Under the pieces are notes generated by a model. That model did no database searches and was not told the origin of the DNA. It was given only the letters and a program-made list of their open reading frames with translations. Positions 9,875-23,405 of a stretch of DNA of 64,000 bases are shown one piece after another. Each line of letters opens with the position of its first letter. Position 1 is the first letter of the stretch. Source of the DNA: Chytridium lagenaria (Eukaryota; Chytridiomycota; Chytridiomycetes; Chytridiales; Chytridiaceae); NCBI GenBank assembly GCA_025449115.1, contig JAHLKC010000010.1, positions 372,001 to 436,000 on the forward strand, given 5' to 3'. The position numbers and the translations under genes were made by a program.

Positions 9875-12492
9875 TCACCAGTAGGTTGCAGGCAAAACCG
9901 TTCCACTTTGGTTAGACGATTCCCATACCCGTCTCAAAACCACTCCAAGAGAATTAGGTAAATGATCAGGACCCATCGTAGCGCTAATCACGATGTCATT
10001 AATATCCTGCGGCGCCGCCCAAGTAGGCCTATACATTGTCTTCTTCTTCCTTCTCCCCCCCTCGTCGTCCTTCTCCTTGCAGGCGACGAAGTATTTCGTC
10101 TCAAAAACGAATCCCGCCACCCCCGTTCCTCCTCTTCAGGACTTTCATACCCATTATCAGGCTGCCCCGTATCTTCAACGTACATTCGCTCTTTTGAGAG
10201 ATACAGCACACGTCCAGGAACATGCGTGACCACATACTCTGCTGATAACTCTCGAGCGATATCAGCGTTATCCCTTAATGGCGATGACAAAAGATGAGGG
10301 TCAGCAAGATCCTGCGTGTACCCCGCCTCCACGTCTTGATTTCCTGAAAGAGGAAACCCACGAGGTAACTGATCATCAATGGTCTCCCACCACCCATCAT
10401 CTCTTGAATCTAGGTCAGCCGCTTTTATGCCAAACCAATCCGCTAAAATAAAGCTTCCAAGAACTTCAACTTTTCTCCTACGGCAACTTCTGACGGCAGC
10501 CTTAACTTGTACCTTCAGTCTTTCAATGGTTCGACGACCTAAGCGAGGAACAATGTCATCTCCGAGAACGACTGAAGTACAGAAACTACTAAAGTAGGGA
10601 ACGGCCTCAATAGTTGCAATACAACCAGGGGGGGAATATGCAAAGCAAATGGTTCGATGGCCTTTGAGGTTCAATAGATAACTTAAAAGCGAAGCAACCC
10701 CCTGAAAAAAGTCCCGAAACAAAACACTATTAAATACATTAAACTAGACTTCTATCATACCGCTCCTAGAGAATGGCCGCATACGACTAGCCGGTAATCC
10801 GTATATTGACTATTAGGGCTCAACAAAAGTTCATCCAGCAGCCCGGAAATTTCATCCCGAATATTCCCTGCCGTCATCAACATGCCTGCATGCGTTTTCG
10901 CATTAATCGTTCTCCCTTCCCACGGCACCTGAATCGTCGCCAAATCGCAATTCAAATCAACCAAAACTATAGACAAGTTCTCAGTAATTTTACCAAGAAG
11001 GACTTCACGTACCATCAGCTGTTGACAGGGTCCCACGAATGGCAACAACTACAGCCTTTTTGTCATGGTCTAGAGCGATAATATAGGGAGACCGGAATAT
11101 ACCATTATCTAAGGATAAAGCTATCAAATCGGTATGGCGGTGAGTTGGAGGCCTCTCAGGAATGCAGCAGAACGGCCAACCCGGCCTTCCGAGATGAGTC
11201 CGTACGGAATCTAATAAGCTCTGAGCGATAGGCGGCCCATAGCAAACTCCGGAAGGGCATAAAAGATACTTTAACCCAGAAAAGAAATTGGTGAGCATGT
11301 ACAGAGGCAAGCCTAATATTAAAACATAAAATCAGCAGGGAAAAATAAAAGCGAGGAAAAAAAAAGAGTTCAGAGGCTTACCATAAATTGCCTCTGCATA
11401 CTGCACAAAATGTACAATGTCGTCCAATTCCTCAAGTTGCACCTCTTGAAGGATGGTAAAGAACTGGGTTTCTGAAAAGAACGAGTACCAGATACTGATA
11501 GCGGTATTCCATGAGGTTCCCCGAAATCAGGACTGGATCGAAATGTAGCCACTGATCCTGGTTGAATGTCTGGTCTCCTACGGGAAGAACAGCACACTGG
11601 CTCTCTTCTGGGAGTTCAGAGTTCTTACTACTTTCCTTTCTCAGCCTTTCAATTCTTTGCTTACGGCGAACGTAGATGAGTCCACCATCACCTAATCTTA
11701 TTAGAAATATGCAAATGTTTTACGCACATCGCTAACGACAGTATCGGCATCCTGAAAGAAATCCGCGAATATTCTAGCCCACATCTCTCAGTACGTCTCC
11801 ATTCTCAAAGGCGCTGGACTGCTTGCGATGCCCTGAGCAGATAAATTTCATGCGGCGTAACCACAGATCACGGTGTCAAGAGAAGCTACGTCTTGAGGTG
11901 CAGATCGGAGAACCATTAAAGCAAACGTGATAAGCCATATCACAAGTGAAAGAAATATCAAAGCGACACAGGCTTTCGTCACTACTGATGCTAAGGGAAA
12001 TCCGGCGCATGAAAGAGGCGATGGCCAGCAATGAGGTAAAATCCGAGACCTTGAGCCCACTAAAGTATTTTAACGATCCTCTGCGATCAAGAAACTTACA
12101 AAGTCGAGGAATACGAAAAATGTGTGTATGGGTATCCAATACTTGAGGCTCTTGCGCGGCTCATCATCGGAGACCTGATCCACGATTAACAGGTTAACGT
12201 CGAATTACTTTTCCATCTGGATTCCATTCATCATCGGTCGGAGTACTCACAGTTCCGCGCAAAGACGTCCATGATACAATAGCCTCAATGACGAGCTGGC
12301 AAGAGCAGATGATAACGTTGAGAGTGAGATAGACACCAACAGATTCCTTGGCTCGCATTGGGACGATGCAGGCATGGTCTGGAACAGGATAAAGATGAAA
12401 ACACATAGCCATATCCCGTGGACGCAAAACCCAATGACACCAGGGAGCAGCAAGTCATCCCCTGCCATAGGGAGTTGCCTTCCAAACGCCAC
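9875..12492 (-). CDS. Class 3 lipase of the sn1-specific diacylglycerol lipase type
   Basis: Serine hydrolase that by family should cleave diacylglycerol at the membrane. The start at 12492 gives MAFGRQLPMAGDDLLLPGVI, which matches the start of animal DAGLs in spacing and in the DDLxLP motif, followed by a transmembrane segment and more helices (VALIFLSLVIWLITFALMVL near 12000). Then come FADFFQDADTVVSDV, LEELDDIVHFVQYAEAIYG (about 11440-11385), LPLYMLTNFFSGL, AVVVAIRGTLSTAD, the nucleophile elbow VVCGHSLGAGVASLLSYLL (near 10770, Ser in GHSLG) and VVLGDDIVPRLG, which carries the likely catalytic Asp. The tail has a Glu-rich insert, then HLPNSLGVVLRRVW, and stops at 9875. Six or more short introns. 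Confidence 0.85.
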
Positions 12493-13718
12493 TAACGTGG
12501 CATGGTGAAGTTCACGTTTTCAGGTGAAATGTCAATGTGAAATCTTTTGTTGGTCATGCATCAATAATATATTTAAGGGTGGGCCCATAACTTGGCCCAC
12601 AACGATGCCTTGACGGCGTCGCTAGGTTCCACGCTTTCCCATGGGATTGTTCAGCTCACAGAGAACCGTCAAGCGGTTGAACATCAATTTCTATCAATTC
12701 CTTCAATGCCCCATGACGTTCCACCGACTCGATATCACCTTCAATCCTCTTTGCAAGTGGCAGTACTCTTTTTTGCGGTTTCATCCTTTGCCGAGGTTGT
12801 ATTCGCCGAATCCCTTAATCGTTTTTCTCTTTCACGGTTTACCACCTCTGGTATCGTAGAGCACATCTAGCGCTGCTATCGTTAGAGCACATCTAATGCT
12901 GATCATAATGCGCATTAACGATCCACTAGCTGCATCGACGTCCTCTCCCCCCTTAATAAGTAAAGTTATCGTCTAGCTATTTATTATATTTAACATGAGA
13001 ATATATTGTAGTTGAGGCTGCAAATCAGACGACATCCAAAACTGCCGTAAAAAAAACTCTAACGACATCAATCTTGCATAATTCGTCAACACGCGGGATG
13101 CCGCCTTGAATTCGATGGCAGTTTTTCAGGAGGAGTTTAATATGGGACTGCCTGCACGAGTGATTTTGACTTTTCTGAGTTCTCCGTCAATACTCATCTC
13201 CGTTGGAATTTGTCCAGCTGGAGGAAATTGGAAAACAAACAACCTACACAAAGCGACACCTGACTCTTCCCAGTTTTTCCGTTACTGAACTCGTTGCCGC
13301 CTTTTTGACACTAGACGTCATTGCGTCACCTCCAGGAGGTGCTTCGCTTTAGTAGATATTTTCTGGCATTTCCATTTCGACTCTACATCCCGTCGTTCTC
13401 CTAGGAATACGTCTTAAAATGACTCGAAACGATCTCCTCACGAATTCGTTTTTGATGACTTGAAAGCTGATGACTCGCAAGCGCGTTGCACTTATAGGAT
13501 ACCAAAGAGGTGTGGAGAATGCCGTGACTTCGTATAGTTCTTACCATACTTAGTCGAAACGGCGATGGGACCGCATACAGAATCAGCAGAGCATGCGCAG
13601 GACAAGGTGTACGTTCGATGACGGCTTTACGGCCATCAAGTACTGCTGACAAAAAAGGGTTTTATGACACTGGTATCATGTTTGTACACTAAATATAATA
13701 AAGTTCTATATTAATTTT
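12493..13718. other. Gene-poor 1.2-kb stretch
   Basis: No convincing coding exon. Short ORFs (12592-12870 plus, 13401-13652 minus) lack domains and plausible composition. It contains the lipase promoter side and the URB1 3' flank. The only structure I see is a small direct repeat at 12852-12903. Confidence 0.4.
12852..12903. repeat. Short imperfect direct repeat (2 copies, about 24 nt)
   Basis: Two adjacent copies share ATCGT(T)AGAGCACATCTA followed by GCGCTG or ATGCTG. This is a small tandem duplication in non-coding DNA with no evident function. Confidence 0.6.
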
Positions 13719-16700
13719 CTACTTTTTCCGAAGTTTTGGTCTCTTCTTATCCGAACCAGGCTCTAACGTTGCGGTAGCTGCTGCTGTTGCTGCTGCGGGC
13801 GACGCGCGTTTCTTTCCGCTTGAACCTCTTGTTACCAGCTGCACCACAGGTCCCGGAATATCCGACACAACATCTGTCCAGGCTTTGATGTACGAGGTGG
13901 CCTCTATCGGTAAGCCGCCCTTAGCTGCGTGAAAATTGAAGCCCCAAAGTAACTGAAACAGGTAGAACATGAGAGCATCCACATTCTCCTTCGGGCCATC
14001 AGTCTCCATGTCGTTCTCTTTTGTTGATGCAGTCCACTCCATCGTATCTACTGTGGCAGAGCATACCTCTTTGAAAAGAGGAAGTGCCATTCCCTTTTCT
14101 CTTTGTAAAACACATTCAAAGGACCATCTATTCCAATTAGATATAACTCAATGAAAACTAGCTACCTTTTGTCAGCAAATTAGCCAGCAGGCCAGAATGA
14201 TCAGAGCATATTCTCAACACATCTGACGTCAAAAGTGTATAGTTCAAGACAGCCAATCTCAAAAGTTCCTCGTCATGTCCGTCTAGCGACTTCGCGTCAG
14301 CGCACGATATCTCCTGAACGCTTGCGAGCAATCTCAAAAGTCTGTGTGCAAATGACGGTCTTGCGGTTTCCTCACTTGCCAGCATCAACTCCGGAAGATA
14401 CCCACGACTTTGTTGTTGCATGTCTGCAAGCCACCCCAAAAAGAGAGCAGAAGCCTGATGAATACTTTGGTGAGAAAACGATGTCGTCACATCCAACAGC
14501 CACGGGACGAGACTGTGGTATGAATCCTGACTTGAGGAGGTTACAAAGAGGTCGTGAGCGTTCGAGACGATAATGTTGAATAGCTTTGCCACAACCATGT
14601 CTCGTAACTCCGATTCGTCCTCCAAATCCACCACATTCTTCTCAATTCCGCCCAAAATAAGTCGTTTGCTCAGTTGATCAGCAGGGAAAAGCCGCAAAAC
14701 GCTTTTCAGAACATTAAAGTTAATTATAGGGACCCCGTCCATTGCCATATCGCTTTCGCTGATTAAAGTAAACAACTCCAAGAGATCTAAGATGGCAATG
14801 TAATACGATGCTTCAAATCCGCGAGTTGGTTCGAGGAGGTAGGTCGAGATCGACTGCAGGGTATTTAGGCCCAAAAGAGCCAAAGATTGCATGATCTTTA
14901 ACTTTCCACCGGTGATGGGTGATGATGTGAATGACTTGAAGTATTTGAGACAAAGTCCACCGATCGCTTTTGCTGTTGCGGGCTCACGCGGGACTGCCTC
15001 AAGAAGAGTGAAGAGGAAGGGAATAAGACCGTGCTTGGAACACAAATCGCTAACGGTGCTTGGAGAGACGGAAAGGGAGTCGAGGAGCTAAAAATTTAGT
15101 CATGTCATGAAATGCAATCTCTACCTCCATGATGCTCCTCTTTGATGAAGGTTCGGCGTAGGCTGCATTGTAAAAGTTGAAAAGCAAGTCAAAAACGAAT
15201 CGTCGGCGATATAATTTATAATCCTAAAGTAAGTCAGCGTATGTTACAATTATGCCAGCAACAAACCTCATCGCATTTGATACCATCAGCGAGAAGACGG
15301 AGAAGCCATTGTCTTTCAACGCGAGCGTTCTCGGACGTTGAATTGAACAAGGCATAGAACATTGGAACATCCTAGCTGAAATTAACGAACAGATTCAAAA
15401 TAGGTGTTAGCAGGAATACCTCATCGTCCAGCAGTGGTCTTGCGAGGAAGAAGCTATTGATCAGAGGGTACAATGGGCTTTCTGGTTTTTTCATCACTCG
15501 CAAACTCTCTACTAAGAACAATCCACTTAAAGTTGGGATTCTCGGCGACTTGGTCGATCTATCTACGATGATATTCTTCAAACGGCTCAAGACAAGCAAG
15601 ACTTGATTTCCTTCTTTCACAGTCTCAGACCGCTTCAAAATAAGATTAATATACAGTAAACGGAACACAGGCTTACAGAGAGAAGTGGGTATACTCGATC
15701 GAGAATGTAGTAACCAGCCTCCCTAACATGCTCATTTAAATTTGTCAAACACATAAGCACAAAGCTCAAACACTGAGTATCAATGAGAATACCCAAGTCA
15801 AGGGCTTCTTTAGCATGAGACACCACTTGACCGATGAACGGCAAGAGGAAAGGAATAGAATACCGCTCATGGTCCTCCTTCACGTCCTTTATTGATGTCG
15901 GTAAATTCAACGTCTCACCAATAGGGAAACGGTGAATGGTTCTCTCGAGCTTTTGCGCATCCAAGGACTCTAAAGCCTTTGAAGCCAACGTTTGAGGGAT
16001 GATTGAAGAAGCCGCTTGAATTCGGTTTGTATCTTCGCTAAGCGATGCATTCCATTGAAGAATCATGTTCGCAGTGCTAACCTCTGCTTTTGTCTCAAAC
16101 ACCTGAAGAATGTTCAAAACAACATAATTCTCGTAATTGGCCAGTCCTTTCAATGCCTTGACAACGGCCGAGAGAAGAGATAGTCGGCAGCATTGCTTGG
16201 GGTCATGTTGAATCAGGTCGAGAATTAGCTCCAAAATCGCTTTTCTTGAGGCATGGGTTTGTGATGTTTGGTCGGCCGACTTGTAGCCAGTTGCGAGAAT
16301 CGTGTGGATGTTGGGATTTTCGATAAGGGCTTGGCAAAGCTCGAACGGTAAACTTTCGGTCATGTTCGTCGATGTCAACATAAGTACTCGAGCAAGGTAC
16401 TTGCTGATGGTGAGAAGTGGTGCGTGCGTCAGATTTGAACGTAGAGCTTTCGATATTAGGGTTGTGGCGGCTTCCACTGCATTTGGTTGTTCAAAAAAGG
16501 CTTGAGACAAATTCTTTCCGGCATCAAATTCGAATATGCTGCTCATTTGCTGAATAATTAATGCTGATTCCGGCTCGTGGAGGGAGGAACTTTCGTCGTC
16601 AATTGAGGCAGCAAGCCTATCCATAAGGATCACTACCGTATGCAAAATAATTGCCATGCAAGCGTGCGGCACAATCGCATACTTGGCGCCATTCACCAAG

Positions 16701-19700
16701 GTCGGGAGGTGTTGTGGTAACCTCGATAAAATGGTTGTAAGATCTGATTCACCACTTAACACTAAATCCCGAATTTGAATTAAGAACTCCTTTGGCCCTC
16801 CGATGGTGTCGATATTAAGAGCCAGGCTTAGGGCTCGACTCGAGACTTGCTGAGATATTTGTCCATCCAAGCCAGCAATAAACAAGGTCTTTACTTGTTG
16901 CGCAATTTTTACAAGCTCATTCTGGTAGGTCTCGTTCATAGGAGGTGCCAATCGATGGCTTAGAGCAAGAATCTCGAAAACATCGGCTGTAAGTTGTTTT
17001 GGAAGCCCGTGAGCTTGACCGAAAAGCAGCCAACAAATCCCGGCATTATGAGAACAAAGCCGTTTAAGCAGAAACAACCGGTGAGAATCATCGCCTTTCG
17101 TCAACGTCGACAGTATAGTTCCTTGCAAAGCGAATGAGTAATCTTCAAAAGCACCACCGGAGGCTTCGTCTCTGATGAGGACCTCTCCCTCCCCTCCCTC
17201 CGCTGAAGGTATCGTAATCAATTTCTCAAGCGTAGAGCTCCAAAGTTCTTGGAACACAGTATCACTGCAACTTGACAAAAATCCTGTAAGTTTCTCGAGA
17301 AGACCTCGATGAAGCCAAAATGATTTTCGAACGTTCGACACAATCGAAAGAAGGATCGATACGAGGGATGCGAGATTTTCGTCCAATATCACGTCCTTGT
17401 CAGAGGCCGCAATGTTCAAAACATCATTGGCAACGTCTACCGTGATGTTTTTCCGCATGTCCTCCCACATGTGCAAAAGTACACCAGGAACCTTATTAGC
17501 GTGTATAGCTTTCTTTGAGAAATCCGAGAGCTTGACGATGTAAGTGTTTATGTTAACCGTGGAACGCTTGTCAAGTCCTTTCAGAGAATTTGTCACAAGC
17601 AGGTCAAGCTTAGCTGAATAAAATTGGTACACGTTAAGAACAAACTCTCCAATAGGAAAAAAGACAGTTACCATTGGACTCGTCTATCTTTAGAGCATCG
17701 CCGAAATCACAGAAACGAGCAAAAAACACGGGATGGCCGAAAATAACGTTCTCCAGTTCACGCACCAGAGCACCACCTTGGCCCTTTGATTGTAAATCCT
17801 TAGCTTTTTTTAAAAGATGCGAAAGGACGTCAATGAAAAAGACAGCGTCGACATCCCTGCAATTCTGCCTTGAGCTTAACGCAAATAAGGCGATATTGAC
17901 CAATCGTTTACAGCTTGACGGATTGATGGTGGATATCTTTTCAAAAATGATTTCCATTACAGACATGTCACCACTAGATATCGAGGTCGACAGAAGCAAT
18001 TCTAGACTTAATTCTTTGAGACAATCCAAAGGCAAAGTGTAGGCAAACAAGGATTCTCGCAAAGGAAACCTGCTCTCGCACATTAAAACCAGCTCCTTTC
18101 TACGTTCTGGAGTTGAAAGTTGTTGCAATAAAGAAGCAATATCTTCAGTAGACCTTTGTGCCCCTAAAAATGGATTAGTGATAGTAAATTGATAAATTTA
18201 CTTTGTTTCTTTGGAGGACTTTTCAAAGCTGGTGTATTCATCTTGATCTCAGAAAAGCTTATCAAGGCTGTTAAATTTTCTTCGCAAATGCTGATCCACT
18301 GTGCCGGGAGAGTTTGAGCAATATCCGTTTTCGAAGTGGTCAGGGCGTGAAGAACAAAATTATTCACACCCTGTGTCTCCAAAAGAACCCTTCGGCAAAT
18401 AATGCTAAAGAATTTCCATATGGCTTGATAGTTCGCCTCCTCCATTTCCTTTCCTTTTTGAATACCAGTCAGGATGTGTAATGACGAGATCATAGCCGTC
18501 GAAAAAGGTAAATTCAAATTCTTCTGTCCATGGCGCCATGACGTTAAAACATGTCTATGAATGTCATTTTTGAAGGTTGTCATTTCAACTAAGGTGTCGC
18601 TTGCGACAGTCGATAGCTTGTCGTAAAGGTTCAAAAGATTTTTGATGCTTGTTTGAAGAACAATGTCGATGAAGGATATGATTGCCTCGAGTTCTGGCGC
18701 CGAATTTTGAACATGGTCCAGGAGTGTTCCAAGCCAAATTTCAACCTCCTCCCCAAAACCACGAAAAATGTCTGAGCGAACCAAAAGCGATCTGACCACT
18801 TTAACGATAAAAATCCTCTCGTCGTTCGCAGATGTGCTAGCCATCAAAGTCAAAAGGGTGTGAAGGTGGGAAGATTTGCCATCTAAGGTTTTAGATAAAT
18901 AAAAAAATATAAAAGTACCTGCAGCTGCCCACCATTTAAAGGCAGGTGCCTCTTCAATCAACGCCAAAATGTATCTTCTTACTCTATAAGATACCTCATT
19001 AAGACTTGTAGGCAATAATTTTGTAAAGTCAAAACGAGATTCTACAGCGTATCCAGGGTATAGAGCTACATAGAGCCGGAGAAGTTGCAGCCCAGAGCAT
19101 CGCAAAACTTCTTCCGTGACATCGAAATCTTCTTCTTCGTCTTCCCTCTCAATCTCATCATCTCCTCCCTTCTTCTTTGTCTGAGGTTCGGCAAATGTAG
19201 TACGGAATCCAAAAACAGTCTGAATATCCGGTATCCGTTTCCAAATCTCATCCATGATGATCTTCATCGTGGCACTGAGCATCGAGTCTTGTTCAGTAGA
19301 AATGTCAAGGTTCTTTAATCTCAGACGGAATTGCAAAAGCTTTTCCAGGGAGAACGAAAGCACGACTGCAGTAGAGTTCCGGACCGTATGGCTACGATGT
19401 TGCAGCCCACGACTCAAAATAGAGCGACTGAGGCAAGCAGGTAAGATACTGTTTGTTGTCAACGCTGCGTCTAGACCCAATTCCGTTCGTGAGTCCCGTG
19501 AGATCGGGAATAGGGAGACGAATAAGCCTCGCGATCAATGCCATGTTTGATAGCCATTGCTCAGAAAGCCGAGGTTCAAACGAGAGAGAGATACCCTCAC
19601 AGTATCTACAACAGTCAGCTTTTCCTTTCCCTTTTTGTTATTTTAAATAAAAGACTTACGATGGGGTTTGACTCGGACAGCTTTTCAAAAATTCCAATAG

Positions 19701-21025
19701 AATTTCCATATCCGTTTCATTTTCACTTGGCCTCAAAGATCGCGCCCACCGGACAAGGTGTGCATTTTTCTGTCGCGGCTTCGATTTTTTGTCATCGACA
19801 TCTATCGTTGTCAATTTGAATCTATCTGCGTACCATCCGTTGTCTTTAAAACAGATTCCAAATCCAGGCTTCGTACAGAGATCCTTCAAAAGCTCAGAGC
19901 CAAGTCCTTCGGAGACGTTTCAGTTTGTTCCTTTTCAATTTTGACGGGGTCGGTGCGAGCAAACAATTTCGTAATCTGTTCCAAGACATAGCTGTTGAAA
20001 AAAGCAACCTTTGACGCTTTTGGAACAGTAACATCATCAAGTACTTTTCTTCGGAACGTTGAAAATACAAGATAAATAGTCTGGCGTCATTAGTGTGAGC
20101 TGCTATTAGGGTTCCTACGATAATTGAGTCATCTCTAATTCCTTTAAAAATTGATCCCAAAACGCCTTTGGTTTCCAGCATTGCTCGCTTAATATCAGAT
20201 TCGCCATGAGAAATGAATCCGAGCAAAAACTGAATGTACAAATCTCGGACGCCTTCCCATCAAATCAATTTCTGACTGCAGATAAATAAATCTTACTGTT
20301 CTCGTCGTTGACTACTTCTCCTGACTCTGATTCTCCTTTGGCTTTTTTCCGCATTTTTAATACATCTTTTAAAACCTAAAAACGAGTTTAGTGCTTTGGC
20401 AGCATAATGCTCATACTTTCAATGTAAATTGAAAGCTCTCGTAAAGTTCCTTTGTAGTGCTTGAGCTCTGTGTTGACATTGCTGTAAGGACCCGGAGAGT
20501 AGATTGCACGAGGTGATATTTACGCGATGCCATACTCTTGTAAAGCGACGACATGTTATTTCTGATGATTGATCGGACAAGATTGGTCCCAATACTGCGA
20601 GTCCCTCCAAGAAACTTTGTGCACACGATTACATGATGGATCACATCCAGTATGACGCATTCAAGTTTCGTGACAGAATGCTAAGTAAAATATTAGACTC
20701 AGGATCCTTGTCACAACGCCTTACGATGAGTTGATAAGACCAAGCAGCCAAGATGTCTTTACACTCCGCAGACATTTTAAAGTAACTCTTCATCAGTAAT
20801 GCCTCGTCAGAAAGCTCTCGGTCAACAGTCTCGTCCAACAACCGTTTCATAATGACCTCAAACTTTTTTAAACCTAACAGTGATTAGCCGGTACTCTGGA
20901 AACAGACTCCAACCAGCGTATAAGACTTCAACGTTGAGTGACTTTAATGAGTCAGTAAGCTCTGCTAGCGACATGACCGTCTTGTCATCGTCAATATCCA
21001 TTGGGGCCTGATGGGGTTGGCCCAT
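13719..21025 (-). CDS. URB1: URB1/Npa1, nucleolar pre-ribosome-associated protein 1
   Basis: Large alpha-helical nucleolar protein of early 60S pre-ribosomes. The start at 21025 gives MGQPHQAPMDIDDDKTVMSL. The N-terminal Npa1-type region includes LVRSIIRNNMSSLYKSMASRK and LVQSTLRVLTAMSTQ (20600-20480), then SKVAFFNSYVLEQITKLF. Very long open exons follow (18164-19480; 15635-17674, 679 codons). The C-terminal NopRA1-type domain is clear: IDTQCLSFVLMCLTNLNEHVREAGYYILDRVYP, PLYPLINSFFLARPLLDDE, and ERQWLLRLLADGIKCDEDYKLYRRRF (about 15330-15200). The end is basic (KKRPKLRKK) at 13719. Length (over 2,000 residues) suits the family. Frame breaks are likely at about 19893-19903 (before ELLKDLCTKPGFG) and 20030-20050. 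Confidence 0.88.
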
Positions 21026-21404
21026 AGATGCAGGTTTGTCAGAAAAGTAAAGTGAAGGCCAAAAAAAAAAAAAAAAAAGAGACCTATAAACTGACATGAC
21101 TGGAACTGAATGACCTGGAGACTCCAGATCCCATTTTCATGCGCATCCATTACTGCTAACGATGGCATACCAAATAAAATCCTTGCATTTATGCGTATGA
21201 ATATGACGAGATTTCGTTTCACTTTTACGACGTTAATAATCAAATTGCTGCTTTGGGGGTTAAACTCGCGGTGTCCGTAGGAACTCTACCATACGGCCTT
21301 ATTTTACTTATCCAAATGGGGGCGATCTTAAAGGGGATTATAGATATTATAACTAATGTAATTATGGCTCAACCAGTGCTTTATAAACAATTATCCTTCA
21401 ACCT
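21026..21404. other. Promoter-side gap upstream of URB1
   Basis: Short gap between URB1 and the upstream coiled-coil gene on the same strand. A plus-strand poly-A tract at 21061-21078 (poly-T in the URB1 direction) lies about 40-50 bp upstream of the URB1 start. A possible extra 5' exon (MDAHENGIWSLQVIQ, near 21150) cannot be excluded. Confidence 0.4.
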
Positions 21405-23265
21405 CTACCGCGACACGGACGTGTTATTAAGTTGATAGAGCAAGCCTTCATTATCTTTCCCCAGGATATCGTTGAGAATCTTAATTTTGCGAAGTTCAGC
21501 GCCAAGTTCCATGCACGTATCACACGGGGCAGCTCCCTGAACTTCCACACCTTCCTTATCACCGGAAGGACAAGCCGTGAGCTGTGATCTTAGCCCCTCG
21601 TTTTCTTGCCGCAATAAATCTTGAGACTCTTCAAGCCTCTGCACTTTTTCCTTCAGATCCAGACAGAGGGCGTCCAGCGAAGCACGGGACTCATCCGCCT
21701 CTTCAGCTCTTCTGCGTAAGCTAATCGATTCGAGAGATGCCTTCTCAAGCCTGTGCTCCAAATTTTCTATCACGGCCTGCCTTTTGCCTCTGCATGAACC
21801 TCAGCTACCTTTAATGTAGCAATTTCTTGCTCAAGCTCGGCTACCTTGATTTTCAGATAAGTCCTCTTCTTGAAGGATCTCCATTAGACCCTGTAAAGCT
21901 TTGTTCGATTCCATCAAATCCTTGTTTACTGAATAAAAATGCCGTTAGGTATAAATTTATATGTAAACTGTTAGGGGGGGAAAGGTGGGGAAACCCCTAT
22001 CTTACATTCTGAAGTATCTCGAGCGCTTGAATAGCATTCTGAATATCATTCTTTGAAATATCCAGATTCTTCTCGAGCTCCCTGACTTGATACTCAGAAC
22101 GCTCAAGATTTCGCTCTAATTCTTGGATTTGACGGTCAAGTGCTTCTTCCATCTGTCCTCTATCCGTAATAATGTCGGTCTGGCATGCTGCATCAAGCAA
22201 CGCCAAAACATCAGTTTGCCCACTGACGTTGGTTGTAGGGGTGTCATTTTGACGTTCGGAGTCTGTGAGTGCGGAGCTGACATCTGTCTGGCAGCCCATA
22301 TCGGAGGTGGGGCCACGTGGGAAGGTATTCTCGCCGTTTAAATATGTGCACGTGCCGAGTGATGTCCAGATCTCTTGCGTTCGAGTTATCATCTCGGCCT
22401 CTAAGGTTCGAGACTCTTCCTGCAAAACTGCTATATCCGACTCGTATTGTGCCAACTTGCTCTCCAGCTGCTTCACAAACACAGATAGCTCCTCCTCTCT
22501 CATCATCAGCCCCTCTATCACTTGCTGCGCAGATTTGCGTTCCAATTCCATGAACGTATACATATCCGCCTAAACTACTTTAGTTCTAAAGGCAATTATA
22601 TACAGCATACCTCCTTCTCCTTTACCCGTCTGTAACGCCGTTTCCATATGATATCCGAAATCTTGCGTGCTTCCGGCGAGTTCTCCACATGAAAACCAGG
22701 TAACCCACTTTTCGAAAAATGCCGTGTTCTCTTCTGAGTAGAATTAGGCGATGTGGGCATCACACGAGACATTGCCTCCAGGGCTTTTGCCTGAGCCGGG
22801 CTGACAAACGCACCCATATGAATTTGTAAGGAAACGTCATCGGCTTCGGACAAAAGCGCCTTAACTCTCTAAAACAATGTCAGTAAACCATATCTTCCAT
22901 GCTTCATTTGTACTGTTTTAGGCAGGTGCGAACGGAATAAAGAGGCCTTTGGTGTGCTCTCGACATCTAAGTTATAGATAACATGAAAGTGTAAGAAAGC
23001 ATGGCACAGTGGTAACAGAAGGTGATAGATAATTACCGTTGACGGACAGAGAGATGGGCCTCATACTGTACTTTGCTGTCGGAGACGATTGGTAAGACGC
23101 CCGATCATTCTCTCGCCCCTCCGATGCCAGGGAGTAGGTGTCCCCACCTACAAGATCACAGATTAGCTTATTTGCACTGACTGCCCCCTTCAAGTCCTTA
23201 ACTAACCAGGCGTCTTCACCGACTCCTCGTTGTGAGTGTTGTCCAGTTCATGTCCAGAGGTCAAC
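21405..23265 (-). CDS. Coiled-coil protein with CQTD repeats
   Basis: Multi-exon gene of unknown function. The likely start at 23265 gives MLTSGHELDNTHNEESVKTP. A Ser-rich head (SYQSSPTAKYSMRPIS) is followed by a basic segment (WKRRYRRVKEKE). Heptad-rich coiled coil covers most of the rest (MELERKSAQQVIEGL, LDRQIQELERNLERSEYQVRELEKNL, LDLKEKVQRLEESQDLLRQENEGLR). A linker between coils carries three spaced motifs: GCQTDVSSALTD, SGQTDVLALLD and ACQTDIITD. Such proteins are usually structural, for example centrosomal or cytoskeletal, but the sequence does not say which. Its start faces the GT60 gene, so the two probably share a promoter region. Confidence 0.7.
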
Positions 23266-23405
23266 ATTTTTCAAAAATATGCCCTTTCTGTGGAACCATT
23301 TCTGAATCTTGCGACGTTGCCTCTGAAAGGTTATCCCTTTCTCACCACGATACCTGCTTTACGCCGGACTCTGGACTCAGTGCATGTGTGCGAATCAAGA
23401 AGATG

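Noticed and set aside
12592..12870. 92-codon plus-strand ORF
   Set aside because: No domain and no support from composition; lies alone in gene-poor DNA.
16302..16505. Plus-strand ORFs across URB1
   Set aside because: Shadows of a 679-codon conserved exon on the other strand.
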